NCBI GenBank assembly: GCA_025457615.1
Contig: JALOTZ010000016.1
Span: 1-64,000, forward strand
Direction of reading: 5' to 3'
Origin: Verrucomicrobiota bacterium
GTDB taxonomy: Bacteria > Verrucomicrobiota > Verrucomicrobiia > Limisphaerales > DSYF01
Length of the DNA stretch: 64,000 bases
The notes below the pieces were generated by a model. It worked only from the letters and a program-made list of their open reading frames with translations, searched no databases and had not been told where the DNA came from. The position numbers and the translations under genes are program-made. How positions within the stretch are numbered: the first letter of the stretch is position 1; every line of letters starts with the position of its first letter. Shown here one piece after another: positions 34,762-45,315 of the stretch.

Positions 34762-37041
34762 TCAGGCCGTTGGTCTTCGCCGCCCGGCGATCCGCAGGCG
34801 AAGGGCGTTTCCAATGACCACCAGGTCCGACAGGCCCATGGCCACCGCGCAGAGGACCGGGCTGAGAAACCCCAGGGCGGCCAGCGGAATGGCGGCGGCA
34901 TTGTAAAAGAACGCCCAGAAGAGATTTTGTTTGATGGTGCGAAGGGTGGCCCGGGCGAGGGCGAGCGTCTCCGGCACCGCCTCGATTTCGGTGTTCAGCA
35001 GGATGATGTCCGCCGCTTCCCGGGCGATGTCGCTGGCCCGGCTCACGGCCACGCCGAGATGTGCCTGCTCCAAGGCCGGGGCGTCGTTGATGCCATCGCC
35101 CACAAACGCCACCCGCTCGCCTCCTTCCTGCAGGCGGCTCACAAATCGCGCTTTCTCCTCCGGCCTCGCCTCGGCCAGCACGCGGTCTTCGGGAATCCCC
35201 GCCTGCCGTGCCAGGTTGAACGCTGTGGGGGCGTTGTCGCCGGTGACCAGGTAAACCCGGACGTCCGAGTGTCCCAGTTCACGCACCACGTCCGCCGCGC
35301 CCGGCTTGAGCTCGTCACGAATCGCATACAACGCCAGCAACCGCTCATCCACCGCCAGACCGATCACGGACGCGCCTTGGGCGGACCAGCGCTCCACGAA
35401 GTCCCGTCCGTCATCGCGTCCGGAGCAGGCCTTGTGCAACCAACGAAGCGACCCCAGTCGCACGGTCCGTTCCTGGCCCTGCCAGGCGACGCGCGCCAGC
35501 AGGCCGGCCCCGCGCAGCTCGCGCCACTCCGGCAGCGAAACTTCGTCGGACGACAACGCCGCCACCGCCCGGCTGAACGGGTGGAGTGAATGGCGCGCGA
35601 CCGCGGCGCTGAGCCTGTTCAGGGCAGCCTCATCCAACTCGGCCGTTTCCCTCCTGTCCAGCCAGGCGGTCTCGGCCACCACCGGTTTCCCGGTGGTCAG
35701 GGTTCCGGTCTTGTCGAAAACCACGGCCGTGATCGCCCCGGCCTTCTCGAGCGCCACGCCGTCGCGAATCAAGATCCCCCGCCGGGCGGCCGCATTCGCC
35801 GCCGCCATGATGGCGGTGGGGGTCGCCAGTCCCATGGCGCACGGACAGGCAATGATCAACACACCGGCGCCGATGATGAATGCGGCAGCCAGCGGTGTCT
35901 GGGGGAGGGGCATGGACCACAGGAGGTTGGCGAACTGGCCATGAAGGTCGCGGGCCTGGTCATAGGCGAATCCCCATCCCAAGGCCGACGCCGCCGCAAT
36001 CAGCAGGACCACCGGAACAAAAAGGCTGCTCACCCGGTCCCCCAGCCTCTGGATCGACGCGGCGCTGGTTTGAGCGCGGCGCACCGCCGCAATGATCTGC
36101 GCCAACGCTGTGGCCTCCCCGGTCGCCGTCACCCGCATCACCAGCCGTCCGTTCAGGTTGGCGGTCCCGGCATACACTTCACTGCCGACCCGCTTGTCCA
36201 CCGGCATGGATTCGCCGGTGAGCATCGATTCCTCAACGGAGGAAAACCCCTCCTGCACGAGGCCATCGACCGGAATGGTGTCCCCCGGACGCAGCAGCAC
36301 GCGATCATCCGCCCGCAACTCGGCGACGGCCACTTCCCGCTCCGATCCATCGGCCTCGCGCCGGCGCGCCCGTTGGGGAGTCAGGGACAGGAGCGCACGG
36401 AGCGAACGGGCGGCGTTGGCGCTCACCCGCGCCTCCAGCCAGTGCCCGACGCTCACCAGGGTGATGATGGCTGACGCCTCCATGAAATAGAGGTGGCCCG
36501 GCCACCCGGCCAGCAGGGCCCAGACGCTGTAGGCGAAGGCGGTGGTGGATCCCAACGCCACCAAGGTGTCCATGTTCGAATGGCCCGCCTTCAATTGCAG
36601 CCAGGCCCCGCGATAGAAGCGCGCGCCAGCGACCACCTGAACCACACCCGCCAACAGGAAGGACACGGCCTTGAACCCGTGCGTGTCTCCCACGCCCAGA
36701 AACCATTCGCCGACCATCATCGGCACCGTGCCGCACACGCCCACCCACAGGCCCGCGTGCCAGCCCGACCGCCGGGCCTCGGACGTCGCTTCGCCCGCCT
36801 CCATCACCTCGGCGTGGTAGCCGGCGGCCGTGACGGACCGCACGACGCTGTCCACATCCGGTTCGTCCGTGGACCAGAACACGGTCGCCTGTTGGGTCTC
36901 CGCGGAGACATCGACGGCCTTGATGCCGGGCAGACTCTGGATGGCGGCGGTCACTTTGCGGGCGCAATGACCGCAGGTCATGCCCTGCACTTTCAGACGC
37001 GTGCTCGTCGGGACGGTTTGCCGGGACGACTGCGTTTGCAT
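34762..37041 (-). CDS. copA: Copper-translocating P-type ATPase
   Basis: 759 residues from ATG 37041. It has one heavy-metal-binding domain (GMTCGHC, 20-26), eight spans, the intramembrane CPC motif ([14 protein letters not shown]), phosphorylation site [11 protein letters not shown] and hinge [10 protein letters not shown]. These mark a P1B-type Cu pump. It exports or delivers Cu(I) across the inner membrane. It follows tatC by 73 bases on the same strand and may be co-transcribed with tatA-tatC. Confidence 0.93.
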   Translation of the reverse strand: MQTQSSRQTVPTSTRLKVQGMTCGHCARKVTAAIQSLPGIKAVDVSAETQQATVFWSTDEPDVDSVVRSVTAAGYHAEVMEAGEATSEARRSGWHAGLWVGVCGTVPMMVGEWFLGVGDTHGFKAVSFLLAGVVQVVAGARFYRGAWLQLKAGHSNMDTLVALGSTTAFAYSVWALLAGWPGHLYFMEASAIITLVSVGHWLEARVSANAARSLRALLSLTPQRARRREADGSEREVAVAELRADDRVLLRPGDTIPVDGLVQEGFSSVEESMLTGESMPVDKRVGSEVYAGTANLNGRLVMRVTATGEATALAQIIAAVRRAQTSAASIQRLGDRVSSLFVPVVLLIAAASALGWGFAYDQARDLHGQFANLLWSMPLPQTPLAAAFIIGAGVLIIACPCAMGLATPTAIMAAANAAARRGILIRDGVALEKAGAITAVVFDKTGTLTTGKPVVAETAWLDRRETAELDEAALNRLSAAVARHSLHPFSRAVAALSSDEVSLPEWRELRGAGLLARVAWQGQERTVRLGSLRWLHKACSGRDDGRDFVERWSAQGASVIGLAVDERLLALYAIRDELKPGAADVVRELGHSDVRVYLVTGDNAPTAFNLARQAGIPEDRVLAEARPEEKARFVSRLQEGGERVAFVGDGINDAPALEQAHLGVAVSRASDIAREAADIILLNTEIEAVPETLALARATLRTIKQNLFWAFFYNAAAIPLAALGFLSPVLCAVAMGLSDLVVIGNALRLRIAGRRRPTA

Positions 37042-37114
37042 GGCGATGTGATCCGGTGACAACGGCTTCAGGATGACATGGGCGTCAACGGGGCCGGTCG
37101 GAGGCGCGTGAGGT

Positions 37115-38110
37115 TCAGGACGCCGCCCCTGCCTGGGCGCGCGCCTGCTTGCGTTCCCAGTGGCCGGCGATGAACACACTGATTTCGTAAAGCAGGTGCA
37201 ACGGGATGGCCAGGATGAGCATCGTGAACGGGTCACCCGAAGGCGTGACGAACGCCGAGATCACCAGGTTCAGCACCACGGCGTAGGCTCGGAACCGCTG
37301 CAACTGCCCGTATTCGAGGATGCCGATCCGCACCAGGGTCAGGAGCACCACCGGCAGTTCAAAGGCCAGGCCCATTCCCAGCATGAACTTGCTCATGAAC
37401 CCGATGTAAGCATCCGCCCGCCATTCGTCCGCCGTGAACCCCAGCCATTTGGAAAACTCCACGGTGGCGCCCAGGGCAAACACAGACACCAGCAGGTAAC
37501 AGAAGGCCACCCCCAACACGAAGAGTCCGGCCCCGACCCCCACCGCCTGGTACAACACGTGTTTCTCGTTCACCTTGAGCGCAGGCAGCACGAACTGGCC
37601 GACGAACAGGATGACCAGGGGCGCCGTCAGCACCAGGCCGCCGTAAATGGAGAGCTTCAACGCGACCATGATGCCCTCGATGGGGCTGTAATTCTTGAGC
37701 ACCACCAGGCTTTGCGCCGAATGCGGTTGCGGCCGGATTTCCGGCTGCAACGCCAGCACGTAATTGGTGCCGCTGGGCACCGGGACCAGACGAACGGCGG
37801 TCACTGGGTTGGTGCCTGCCAGGGGGAGCGCGAGTTCCTTCCAATCCACCTTTCCAATGGTGTTGGTGCCCAGAAGGACCGGCACGGAGTTGGACTTGGG
37901 GGCAAACAGGGTGCTGACGTTCTGCAATGGCCAGACCATGAAGGCAACCAGGTATTTTCCGGCCAGCAGACAAAGGATGACCCCGACCGCCACCGTGGTG
38001 ACGCACTTGACCAGGGTCCAGCGCAGGTCCTCGAGGTGTTCGAGGAAACTTTTGACCGGCCCCCCTTCCTCCTCCGCCTCCGGTGACCGATCGTCGGCAG
38101 GGTTCGCCAT
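37115..38110 (-). CDS. tatC: Sec-independent translocase TatC, with extended first loop
   Basis: 331 residues against about 250 for most TatC proteins. The N-terminal [16 protein letters not shown] is the TatC signature, and the conserved periplasmic Glu is in [18 protein letters not shown]. Five to six spans follow in the usual order. The excess lies in the first periplasmic loop (about residues 60-150, including [18 protein letters not shown]). It forms the receptor for twin-arginine signal peptides with TatA just upstream (21-bp gap). Confidence 0.93.
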   Translation of the reverse strand: MANPADDRSPEAEEEGGPVKSFLEHLEDLRWTLVKCVTTVAVGVILCLLAGKYLVAFMVWPLQNVSTLFAPKSNSVPVLLGTNTIGKVDWKELALPLAGTNPVTAVRLVPVPSGTNYVLALQPEIRPQPHSAQSLVVLKNYSPIEGIMVALKLSIYGGLVLTAPLVILFVGQFVLPALKVNEKHVLYQAVGVGAGLFVLGVAFCYLLVSVFALGATVEFSKWLGFTADEWRADAYIGFMSKFMLGMGLAFELPVVLLTLVRIGILEYGQLQRFRAYAVVLNLVISAFVTPSGDPFTMLILAIPLHLLYEISVFIAGHWERKQARAQAGAAS

Positions 38111-38131
38111 GAAGCCAGGGAGAATGGGCGC

Positions 38132-38407
38132 CTAGTCTTTCCGGTCCGGCTCAACACCGGGAGCCGATGGGCGCGGTTGGGTCGTTGGGGACGGCGGACG
38201 GGGCTTGGGCTTGGATGGGGAATCCTCTTCGATGGCCTGCTGGATCTCGTCCTGCACCTCGCGGGAGGCCTTCTTGAATTCCCGGATGCCCTTGCCGAGA
38301 CCGCCCATCAATTCCGGCACCTTCCTGGCTCCGAACAGAACCAAGACCACCACGACAATACCCGCGATTTCCCATCCACCGAGCATACTCAAGAGAACTG
38401 TGTTCAT
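38132..38407 (-). CDS. tatA: TatA/E family translocase subunit
   Basis: 91 residues. A single N-terminal span ([20 protein letters not shown]) is followed by an amphipathic helix [18 protein letters not shown] and a charged, Pro-rich tail. It forms the Tat pore with TatC, whose gene follows. Confidence 0.93.
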   Translation of the reverse strand: MNTVLLSMLGGWEIAGIVVVVLVLFGARKVPELMGGLGKGIREFKKASREVQDEIQQAIEEDSPSKPKPRPPSPTTQPRPSAPGVEPDRKD

Positions 38408-38636
38408 TGAACCTGAAACACTCTAAGGCCACACCTTGGTGACTGTAAAGCCCCATACCGGCTCCCGACCCGACCCGGGGGGCCAAAGGGTGGCGGGAGG
38501 TGCCACGGCCGTCCTTTGGCCTGGCAACGCCGAATAGCCAATGGCGTCCTGATCGGCGCCCCATTGGATGTTGGGCGTTCGCTGGCTCCTCGGTCCCCCG
38601 TCCATCGAGGGAAGGAGGAGCACGGTCTTTCTCGGC

Positions 38637-39179
38637 TCACGGCATCCCCAACGCGGCTTCCACCGCCTTCAGCATCTCCTCCGATTCAGGTGCGACCTTC
38701 GAATCAAATCGATTCAGGATGGAGCCATCCCGGCCAACCAGGAATTTGGTGAAGTTCCACTTGATAGCCCCCGGATAGGGAGAGTCGGATCCCGCCAACC
38801 TCGCGTAGAGCGGATGCCGGGACTTGCCGTTGACGTCGATTTTGTCGAACAACGGGAACGTGACCTGGAACTTGGTGGAGCAGAACTGCTTGATCTCCTC
38901 GTTCGTCCCCGGCTCCTGCCCCCCGAATTGGTTGCAGGGGAAGCCGAGCACCACCAGACCCCGGTCCTTGTACTTCTGGTAAATGGCCTCCAAGCCGGCG
39001 TACTGCCGGGTGTAGCCGCACTTGGAGGCGACGTTCACAATCAGGAGCACCTTGCCCTTGTAGGGGGCCAGGCTCGTCTCCTTTCCATCGATGTCGTTGA
39101 GCTGGATGTCGTACATGGACTGGGATTGAACGGGAAAAGCCAGCAGGGCCAGGAACAAGGCGATGATTTTCATGCGCAT
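38637..39179 (-). CDS. Exported glutathione peroxidase-like protein
   Basis: 180 residues with a short signal peptide (MKIIALFLALLAFPVQSQS). The peroxidatic Cys 54 is in NVASKCGYT, with FPCNQFGGQEPG and WNFTKFLVGRDG completing the catalytic tetrad (Cys, Gln, Trp, Asn). This is a Cys-type, not seleno-, enzyme that reduces peroxides in the periplasm. The start may be ATG 39179 or 39173. Confidence 0.92.
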   Translation of the reverse strand: MRMKIIALFLALLAFPVQSQSMYDIQLNDIDGKETSLAPYKGKVLLIVNVASKCGYTRQYAGLEAIYQKYKDRGLVVLGFPCNQFGGQEPGTNEEIKQFCSTKFQVTFPLFDKIDVNGKSRHPLYARLAGSDSPYPGAIKWNFTKFLVGRDGSILNRFDSKVAPESEEMLKAVEAALGMP

Positions 39180-39348
39180 GGGATGGCTTCAGCCAGCGAC
39201 CCTATACCTGCCGCCGACGCCCCTGGCAAGCCGCCAAATGCCGCCCTTCTGATTCGGCATGGTTGCCCCAGATGCCGTCCAGTTCGTCACGGGGGACCTC
39301 GCAGGCTCGCGCGGGCGCATGGCCTTCGTCAGGCTTAGGGCTCTCATC

Positions 39349-40596
39349 ATGTTCCAAACCTCGATCCACGCGCCCCCCAGCTTCTTCCAGAGAGACTCTC
39401 ACGCCTACCCGTTCGACCCCGGCCCGCTGCACTTGTTCCGCGCGGCCGGCTGGGATAGGGTTCCAGCCGTGATTTACGATGCGTCGCTCGATGACCTGTG
39501 CCAGAGGGTGTGGGAGGGCCATCGCATTGACTGCGGGGAGGCACAGCGCCTCTATGCGCTGCCCCTCGAGGAGTTGGGCGCGCTCGCGGACCGCCGCCGG
39601 CAACTGGCTAAAGCAAACGCCTATGAGGGTCGAGGCAACGAGATCGTCACCTACAACATCGATCGCAACGTCAACTACACCAACGTCTGCAATGTGTATT
39701 GCAAGTTCTGCGCGTTCTACCGGACCGAGAAGGATGAGGACGCCTACGTGATCACGCCCCAGGAGATGGACCGGAAGATCGAGGAAACGATCGCGCTGGG
39801 CGGCACCCAAATCCTCCTGCAAGGCGGCCATCACCCGAAGCTTTCCAAATCATGGTACCTCGACCTGCTGTCACGGATCCGGACCCGGTTCCCGCAGGTG
39901 AACATCCACGGGTTCAGCCCGAGTGAATTCATTCACTTCCGCGACGCGTTCCAGGAACCGTTGTCCGCCTTGATCGCGGAGTTTCGTCAGGCCGGACTGG
40001 GCAGCATTCCGGGGGGCGGCGGCGAGATCCTCGTGGACCGGGTGCGTCAGCGGGTCGCGCCGCTCAAAGCCATGAGCGATGACTGGCTGGAAGTGATGGA
40101 TGTCGCCCATGCCCAAGGCTTGTTCTCCAGCGCCACCATGATGTTCGGCCACGTGGAAACCGTGGCGGACCGGATCGAGCATCTGGACCGGCTGCGGGTG
40201 CAGCAGGACCGGTCGCTGCGGCGGAGGCAGGACTCCCCGGGTTCGGGCTGCGGTCACTTCACGGCCTTCATTGGCTGGACGTTTCAGTCCGAGAACACCA
40301 GGTTGCGCGCGCCGACGGTGGGGGCGCACGACTATCTTCGCACCCAGGCGCTGGCCCGCATCTACCTGGACAACTTCGACAACGTGCAAAGCTCGTGGGT
40401 GACGCAGGGGCCGGACATCGGCCAGGTGGCCTTGACTTACGGGGCCAACGACCTGGGCAGCATCATGATCGAGGAGAACGTGGTCAGCCAGGCGGGGACC
40501 ACCTTCCGCATGGACGTGGCGGAGATGCAGCGGCTGATTTCCGACTTGGGCTACGAACCCCGTCAGCGCGACAACTGGTACCGGCTGGTGGGATAG
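39349..40596 (+). CDS. mqnC: Cyclic dehypoxanthinylfutalosine synthase (menaquinone, futalosine pathway)
   Basis: About 415 residues if started at ATG 39349; an upstream ATG at 39259 gives 445. The radical SAM cluster is CNVYCKFCAFYR. GGTQILLQGGHHPKLSKSWY and IPGGGGEILVDRVR are typical of MqnC. A short extra segment (SLRRRQDSPGSGCGH) sits where other MqnC proteins read LRDLQDETGGF. It converts dehypoxanthine futalosine to the cyclic form in the alternative menaquinone route. The neighbouring genes are not mqn genes. Confidence 0.92.
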   Translation: MFQTSIHAPPSFFQRDSHAYPFDPGPLHLFRAAGWDRVPAVIYDASLDDLCQRVWEGHRIDCGEAQRLYALPLEELGALADRRRQLAKANAYEGRGNEIVTYNIDRNVNYTNVCNVYCKFCAFYRTEKDEDAYVITPQEMDRKIEETIALGGTQILLQGGHHPKLSKSWYLDLLSRIRTRFPQVNIHGFSPSEFIHFRDAFQEPLSALIAEFRQAGLGSIPGGGGEILVDRVRQRVAPLKAMSDDWLEVMDVAHAQGLFSSATMMFGHVETVADRIEHLDRLRVQQDRSLRRRQDSPGSGCGHFTAFIGWTFQSENTRLRAPTVGAHDYLRTQALARIYLDNFDNVQSSWVTQGPDIGQVALTYGANDLGSIMIEENVVSQAGTTFRMDVAEMQRLISDLGYEPRQRDNWYRLVG

Positions 40597-40713
40597 ACTG
40601 GCTCGCGAACGCGGCTTCCGTTTCCAGAGCCGCGGCGCTCCGCCGCCCAGGCCGCGACGCAGCGCGACCCGGCCCATCCTGGGATTTTGTTGAGAGTCGG
40701 CCAGCCAACCCGG

Positions 40714-41331
40714 CTACTTGGAGCTCTTGGAGGTGTCCGCCTCCTTCTCCATGTCCGCGGGGGCGGTGGCGTTCAACTGGCTGAGCACCGCGTCGGTCAG
40801 GTCGTCGGGATCGCTGGTGTAGAGGATCACCGGGGTGCGGTTGGGGGTGTCGGCGGCGGTGTCGAAGACGAGGGTGAAGCCGCCGGACTTGGCGAGGCTC
40901 GTGATGGTGGCCTTGACCTCCTCGAGGATGTTGTCCCGCATCCGGCGTTGTTGTTCGTCGATGGTGGTGCGGGCCTGACGCTGGAACTGCTGGATGTTTT
41001 GCTCGTCTTCACGCAGGGACTTGAGCTTGTCCTCGGCCTTCTTCTTGCGGCGTTCGCGTTCGGTGATCGAGGCGGCCTGGTCGTTGGCGCTCTCGAGCAG
41101 GGTCTGGTACTCCTGTTTGCCGGACTCGAAATCGGCGACCAATCCCTTCAACTCCTTCTCCATTTCATCACCGCGCTCCTTGAGGGCGGCATTGGCTTGC
41201 TTCGTTTTCCAATAGCCGTCGAAAACCTTGCGCAGGTCCACGGTGGCAATCTTCTCCTGCGCCACCGCCGGCAAGGCGGTGCACAGGACCAGGACGGAAA
41301 CCATCATCAGGTGGCGAATAAGTCGTTTCAT
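40714..41331 (-). CDS. skp: Skp/OmpH-like periplasmic chaperone
   Basis: 205 residues from ATG 41331, with a signal peptide (HLMMVSVLVLCTALPAVAQ). The long helical hairpin region (KIATVDLRKVFDGYWKTKQA, then Lys/Glu-rich coiled coil) is characteristic of OmpH/Skp. It protects outer-membrane proteins in transit. It follows bamA by 13 bases on the same strand, the usual order. The longer frame upstream overlaps bamA and is rejected. Confidence 0.9.
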   Translation of the reverse strand: MKRLIRHLMMVSVLVLCTALPAVAQEKIATVDLRKVFDGYWKTKQANAALKERGDEMEKELKGLVADFESGKQEYQTLLESANDQAASITERERRKKKAEDKLKSLREDEQNIQQFQRQARTTIDEQQRRMRDNILEEVKATITSLAKSGGFTLVFDTAADTPNRTPVILYTSDPDDLTDAVLSQLNATAPADMEKEADTSKSSK

Positions 41332-41344
41332 GTCGTTGATAGAA

Positions 41345-43726
41345 TCAGAACTCCCGGGTGTAGCCAACGCCAAATTGAAAGCGGCCACTGCCGTCGTTGA
41401 ACTCACTCGTGGTGATCGGAATGGCGTAATCGAGCCGCAGAGGCCCGATGGGCAGGTTGATCCGCACCCCGACCCCCCAGTTGTCGTTGTACTGGCCGGT
41501 GTCGAATCCCGCCCCGCGCGAGGGGTCGGGGCTGTAACTGAAGGCGTCCGGATAAGCCATGCCGATATCGTAGAACGCCGCCAGCCGCAAACGTTCAATA
41601 ATCGGGATGGAATACTCGGCACATCCGAACCAGTAGGTCTTGCCGCCCACGGGTTCGTAAGCATCAGAGTTCTGGGTGGGCTCGCGCGGGCCCACACCGC
41701 GGTACTCGAAGCCGCGCAGGGTATAAAGCCCGCCCAGATAGTAACGCTCGTAGAACGGCACATCATCGCCCCCACTGTACTCCTGCGCCACTCCGGTCCG
41801 CGCCACCAGTTCCAGCACGTGCCCCTTGGCAATCCCCCGGAAATACCAGGACGTCCGGGCCTCCAGCTTGTAGAAACTCTGGTCCCCGCCCAGCGGTCCG
41901 CCCGTGACCGAGCTGATCAACTCCGTCTTCTGCCCTTTGTCCGGCAACGCACCCCCGCGGCGCGTATCGTAGGAGATGGACGCGGAAAGTTCTGAAAGCA
42001 GGGAGAAGCCTTCCTGGTCCCGGATGGAATCCGGCGCGTTGTCATCCACGTTGATGATGCCGACGTTTTCCAGGGTGTAGCCGATGCCGCCGATGAAGAA
42101 GTCGTTCCAGAGCGGACGGCGAAAGCCAATCCGGCCGCCGCCGCGCGATTCGTCATAGAGCCCCTCCAAGCTCTGATACCCGAGCTGGCGGTAGTAGAGA
42201 TCGAGGCTGAACTCCAGTTTGCGCCCCAGGAACCACGGCTCCACAAACTGCATGGTGTAATCCTGCCGCTCGGTTCCCAACTGCAGCCGCAACCGCAGCT
42301 TCTGCCCGCCACCCTGGAAGGAGGGCGGCCGCGCGATGTCGAAGTTCCCCTGGCTGAACTCCACGAATCCCACCAACGAGTCCACGGAACTGAACCCGGC
42401 GCCCAGGCTCACGTTGCCGGTGTTCTTCTCGTCCACCGCCACCACCAGGTTCTTGCGGTTGGGAATGGTGGTGGACTCGGGGCGAAGGTCCACTTTGGAA
42501 AAGTACTGCAACCCCTCCAGGCGGGACTTGCTGCGCTTGATCCCCACCGAGTCAAAGACTTCCCCGGGGGACACCGCCAGCTCGCGGCGAATCACCTTGT
42601 CCCGCGTCTTGGTGTTGCCCCGGATCTCGATCTTCTCGATGTAGGACTTCTGTCCCTCGGTGATCTTGTATTCCAGGTCGATGGTGCCGGTCTCGAGGTT
42701 CGGCACGCGGTTCACCGCCAGGTTCCCGGTCGAGGGGGTGACATCGATGTAGCCCTTGGACCCGTAGAAGTCCTCGACGGCCTGGATATCCTTGCGCAGG
42801 CCGCCCGGGGTGAAGGTGGTGCCGGGCCCCTGCTGCAGCAGGCCTTCGATGGTGTTGGTGGGGAAAATCTTCGGCCCTTCCACCGTCACGCGCCCGACCT
42901 GATACTGCGTGCCCTCCTCCAGATCAAAGCGGATGACCAGGGTGTTGGTGGCGGGGAACTCGAAACGGATGTCCTGGATGTCAAAATCCAGGTAGCCCTT
43001 CTCGAGGTAGAAATCCTCGAGCTTGAGTTTGTCCTCCTCGAACTGGTCCTCCTTGAACCGGCCGGATCCGGTCAGCCAGGACAGCCACCAGCGCTTGCGG
43101 GTCTTGATCACCTTGCGCAGCTTCTTTTCCGGATAGGCCGAGGCCCCCTCGAACGCCACCTCCTGGATCTTGACCTTCGGCGACTCGGCCACCTCGAACG
43201 TCGCGGTGCCCCGCCCGGCGCTCTCGTCCACATTCACCACGTATTTCACCTGGGTGCCGGGGAAACCCTTCTTTTCATAGAGTTGCTGGATCTCCCGGCT
43301 GTCGGTGAACAGTTTCCGCTCGTCCAGCGGCTCCCCCACCTTCGAGGTGGCCTTCTTGAGGAGTTTCTTGGATTTGATCCGGCTGTTGCCCCGGACGGAC
43401 AGGTCGGTCAGGCGCGGTTTGCCTTGGAACAGGTAGGTCAGCACCACCCCGTCGGGCGTTGTCTCCTCGGTGACCCGGATATTGTAGAACAGTCCGGTGG
43501 CATACAGATTCCGGACATCGTCGTCGGAGGCCGCGGAAGTGTAGGGGTCGCCGGCTTTGAGCCGGATTTGGGCGCGGATGAAGTCATCGCCGGTGGCGGG
43601 CGGGCCGACATGTTTGATGTCGATCCGGGCGACATCGGCGGACGAGCGCACGGGAGCCTGAGCCAGGCTTCCGAGTGCTCCAGCCAGCCAGCAGCCGAGC
43701 GCCGCCGCCCAAACGAATTGTCTCAT
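41345..43726 (-). CDS. bamA: Outer membrane assembly factor BamA
   Basis: 793 residues with a signal peptide (AALGCWLAGALGSLAQA). Five POTRA domains are seen in order (e.g. PRLTDLSVRGNSRIKSKKL, KVKIQEVAFEGASAYPEKKL, IEKIEIRGNTKTRDKVIRRE). The Omp85 barrel contains GPLGGDQSF and YLGGLYTLRGFEYRGVGPRE (the lid/VRGF-like RGFEYRG), and the last residue is Phe. It inserts beta-barrel proteins. The skp gene follows. Confidence 0.94.
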   Translation of the reverse strand: MRQFVWAAALGCWLAGALGSLAQAPVRSSADVARIDIKHVGPPATGDDFIRAQIRLKAGDPYTSAASDDDVRNLYATGLFYNIRVTEETTPDGVVLTYLFQGKPRLTDLSVRGNSRIKSKKLLKKATSKVGEPLDERKLFTDSREIQQLYEKKGFPGTQVKYVVNVDESAGRGTATFEVAESPKVKIQEVAFEGASAYPEKKLRKVIKTRKRWWLSWLTGSGRFKEDQFEEDKLKLEDFYLEKGYLDFDIQDIRFEFPATNTLVIRFDLEEGTQYQVGRVTVEGPKIFPTNTIEGLLQQGPGTTFTPGGLRKDIQAVEDFYGSKGYIDVTPSTGNLAVNRVPNLETGTIDLEYKITEGQKSYIEKIEIRGNTKTRDKVIRRELAVSPGEVFDSVGIKRSKSRLEGLQYFSKVDLRPESTTIPNRKNLVVAVDEKNTGNVSLGAGFSSVDSLVGFVEFSQGNFDIARPPSFQGGGQKLRLRLQLGTERQDYTMQFVEPWFLGRKLEFSLDLYYRQLGYQSLEGLYDESRGGGRIGFRRPLWNDFFIGGIGYTLENVGIINVDDNAPDSIRDQEGFSLLSELSASISYDTRRGGALPDKGQKTELISSVTGGPLGGDQSFYKLEARTSWYFRGIAKGHVLELVARTGVAQEYSGGDDVPFYERYYLGGLYTLRGFEYRGVGPREPTQNSDAYEPVGGKTYWFGCAEYSIPIIERLRLAAFYDIGMAYPDAFSYSPDPSRGAGFDTGQYNDNWGVGVRINLPIGPLRLDYAIPITTSEFNDGSGRFQFGVGYTREF

Positions 43727-43734
43727 GGTCGAGT

Positions 43735-45192
43735 CTATTCCGGCACCGCGTCGTCGCTGACTTTGGCGGCGCTTTCGAACCGGGTGAATGACTTCAGGAA
43801 CGTCAGATGCACATCGCCGGTCGGGCCGTTGCGCTGCTTGGCGATGAGCAGGTTCACCGGGATCCCTTCAGCCTCCATCCCCTGGCCATCGTCCTCATCG
43901 CTGCTGGGCTTGTAAAGGAGGCCGACGAGGTCGGCATCCTGCTCGATGGCCCCCGATTCGCGCAGATCCGACAGGCGCGGCTTGCGGCTCTTGTCCTTCT
44001 CGAGCTCGCGGTTGAGCTGGCTGAGCACGATGACCGGAATCTTGAGTTCCTTGGCCAGGGACTTGATGCCGCTGGAGATCTCCGCGATTTCCTGCTGCCG
44101 GTTTTCCTGGGCCCGGCGGCCAGTAGAATTGAGCAGTTGCAGGTAGTCAATGACCAAAAGCTTGATCTTGTGCTGGGCATACATCCGGCGCGCTTTGGCC
44201 CGCAGTTGCAAGATGGACAAGCCGGAGGTGTCGTCGATGTAAAGCGGCGCCTTGGACAGCCGGCCGGCCACCTGCGTCAGGCGCGGGAAATCGCGCTCGG
44301 AGAAGAACCCCTCGCGGGCATCCCGGAGGTTCACGCGCGCTTTGCAGCACAACAGGCGCAGGACGAGCGATTCCGAGGTCATTTCCAGGCTGAACACGCC
44401 CACCGGCAGGCCCAGCTCCAAAGCCACGTGCTCCACGATGTTCATCGCCAGCGACGTCTTGCCCATGCTGGGCCGGGCCGCAATCACCACCATCTCCCCC
44501 GCGTGCAGCCCCGTGGTCATCTTGTCAAAATCCATGAACCCCGTCCCCAAGCCGGTCAGCGCCCCCTGCCGGCTGTGATAATCCTCGATGGTGTTGATGG
44601 CCTTGTGGACCAGGTCCTTGATGGAGGCCTCGCTGTCTTCCACCCCGGATTCGATGATCTGCAGGATGTCCCGCTCGGCGGTGTCCAGCAGCGCGTCCAC
44701 CTCCCCTTCGTGCTCATACACGCGGCCCACCACGTCCGTGCAGGTGGCAATCAACCGTCGCAGAAGATGTTTCTCCCGGACGATCTCGAGGTAGTATTGG
44801 AGGTTCGCCGCCGAGGGCACGGCGTCCGCCAGGGAGGACAGGTAAACCAGCCCCCCCACATTCTCCAACTGCTTCCGATCCCGCAACCGCTGCTGCACCG
44901 TGACCAGGTCAATCGCCTGGCGCGCGTCATACATCTCCTGCAACACGCCGTAAATTGTCTGGTGGCGCAGGTCGTAAAAGGAATCCGCCCCCGACTTGAG
45001 CCGGGTGATGCATTCCCCCATGGAATCGTTGGGCGACAGCAGCACGCACCCCAGCACCCCCTGCTCGGCCTCGAGGGAATGCGGAGGCAGACGGTCGAGC
45101 GTGGACACGGACGGGTTGGAGGAAGGCTTGCGGCGTCGCGCCAGCTTGAGGTCCGGCGGTTTCCCGCCGGCCTCGCTCACGGAATCAATCAT
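43735..45192 (-). CDS. dnaB: Replicative DNA helicase DnaB
   Basis: 485 residues. The N-terminal domain PHSLEAEQGVLGCVLLS and the RecA-like core with ARPSMGKTSLAMNI (Walker A) and the DxLQL-type LLVIDYLQLLNS are typical. Lys-rich HKIKLLVIDYLQLL is followed by KELKIPVIVLSQLNRELEKD. It unwinds DNA at the replication fork with DnaC-type loaders. It precedes bamA. Confidence 0.96.
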   Translation of the reverse strand: MIDSVSEAGGKPPDLKLARRRKPSSNPSVSTLDRLPPHSLEAEQGVLGCVLLSPNDSMGECITRLKSGADSFYDLRHQTIYGVLQEMYDARQAIDLVTVQQRLRDRKQLENVGGLVYLSSLADAVPSAANLQYYLEIVREKHLLRRLIATCTDVVGRVYEHEGEVDALLDTAERDILQIIESGVEDSEASIKDLVHKAINTIEDYHSRQGALTGLGTGFMDFDKMTTGLHAGEMVVIAARPSMGKTSLAMNIVEHVALELGLPVGVFSLEMTSESLVLRLLCCKARVNLRDAREGFFSERDFPRLTQVAGRLSKAPLYIDDTSGLSILQLRAKARRMYAQHKIKLLVIDYLQLLNSTGRRAQENRQQEIAEISSGIKSLAKELKIPVIVLSQLNRELEKDKSRKPRLSDLRESGAIEQDADLVGLLYKPSSDEDDGQGMEAEGIPVNLLIAKQRNGPTGDVHLTFLKSFTRFESAAKVSDDAVPE

Positions 45193-45315
45193 GGCGGTAC
45201 GAATACCGACAAACCCCCGGGAGGCAACCCGAAGTTGCCGGGCTCTTAGTCACAGGTTCTTCACAACTGAACATTTCGAAGGGAATCGAGAAGGCGAAAG
45301 AGGAAGCCCTCCGCC

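Noticed and set aside
40714-41832. Long 372-residue Skp ORF
   Set aside because: The N-terminal part is a shadow of bamA; the signal peptide begins at 41331.
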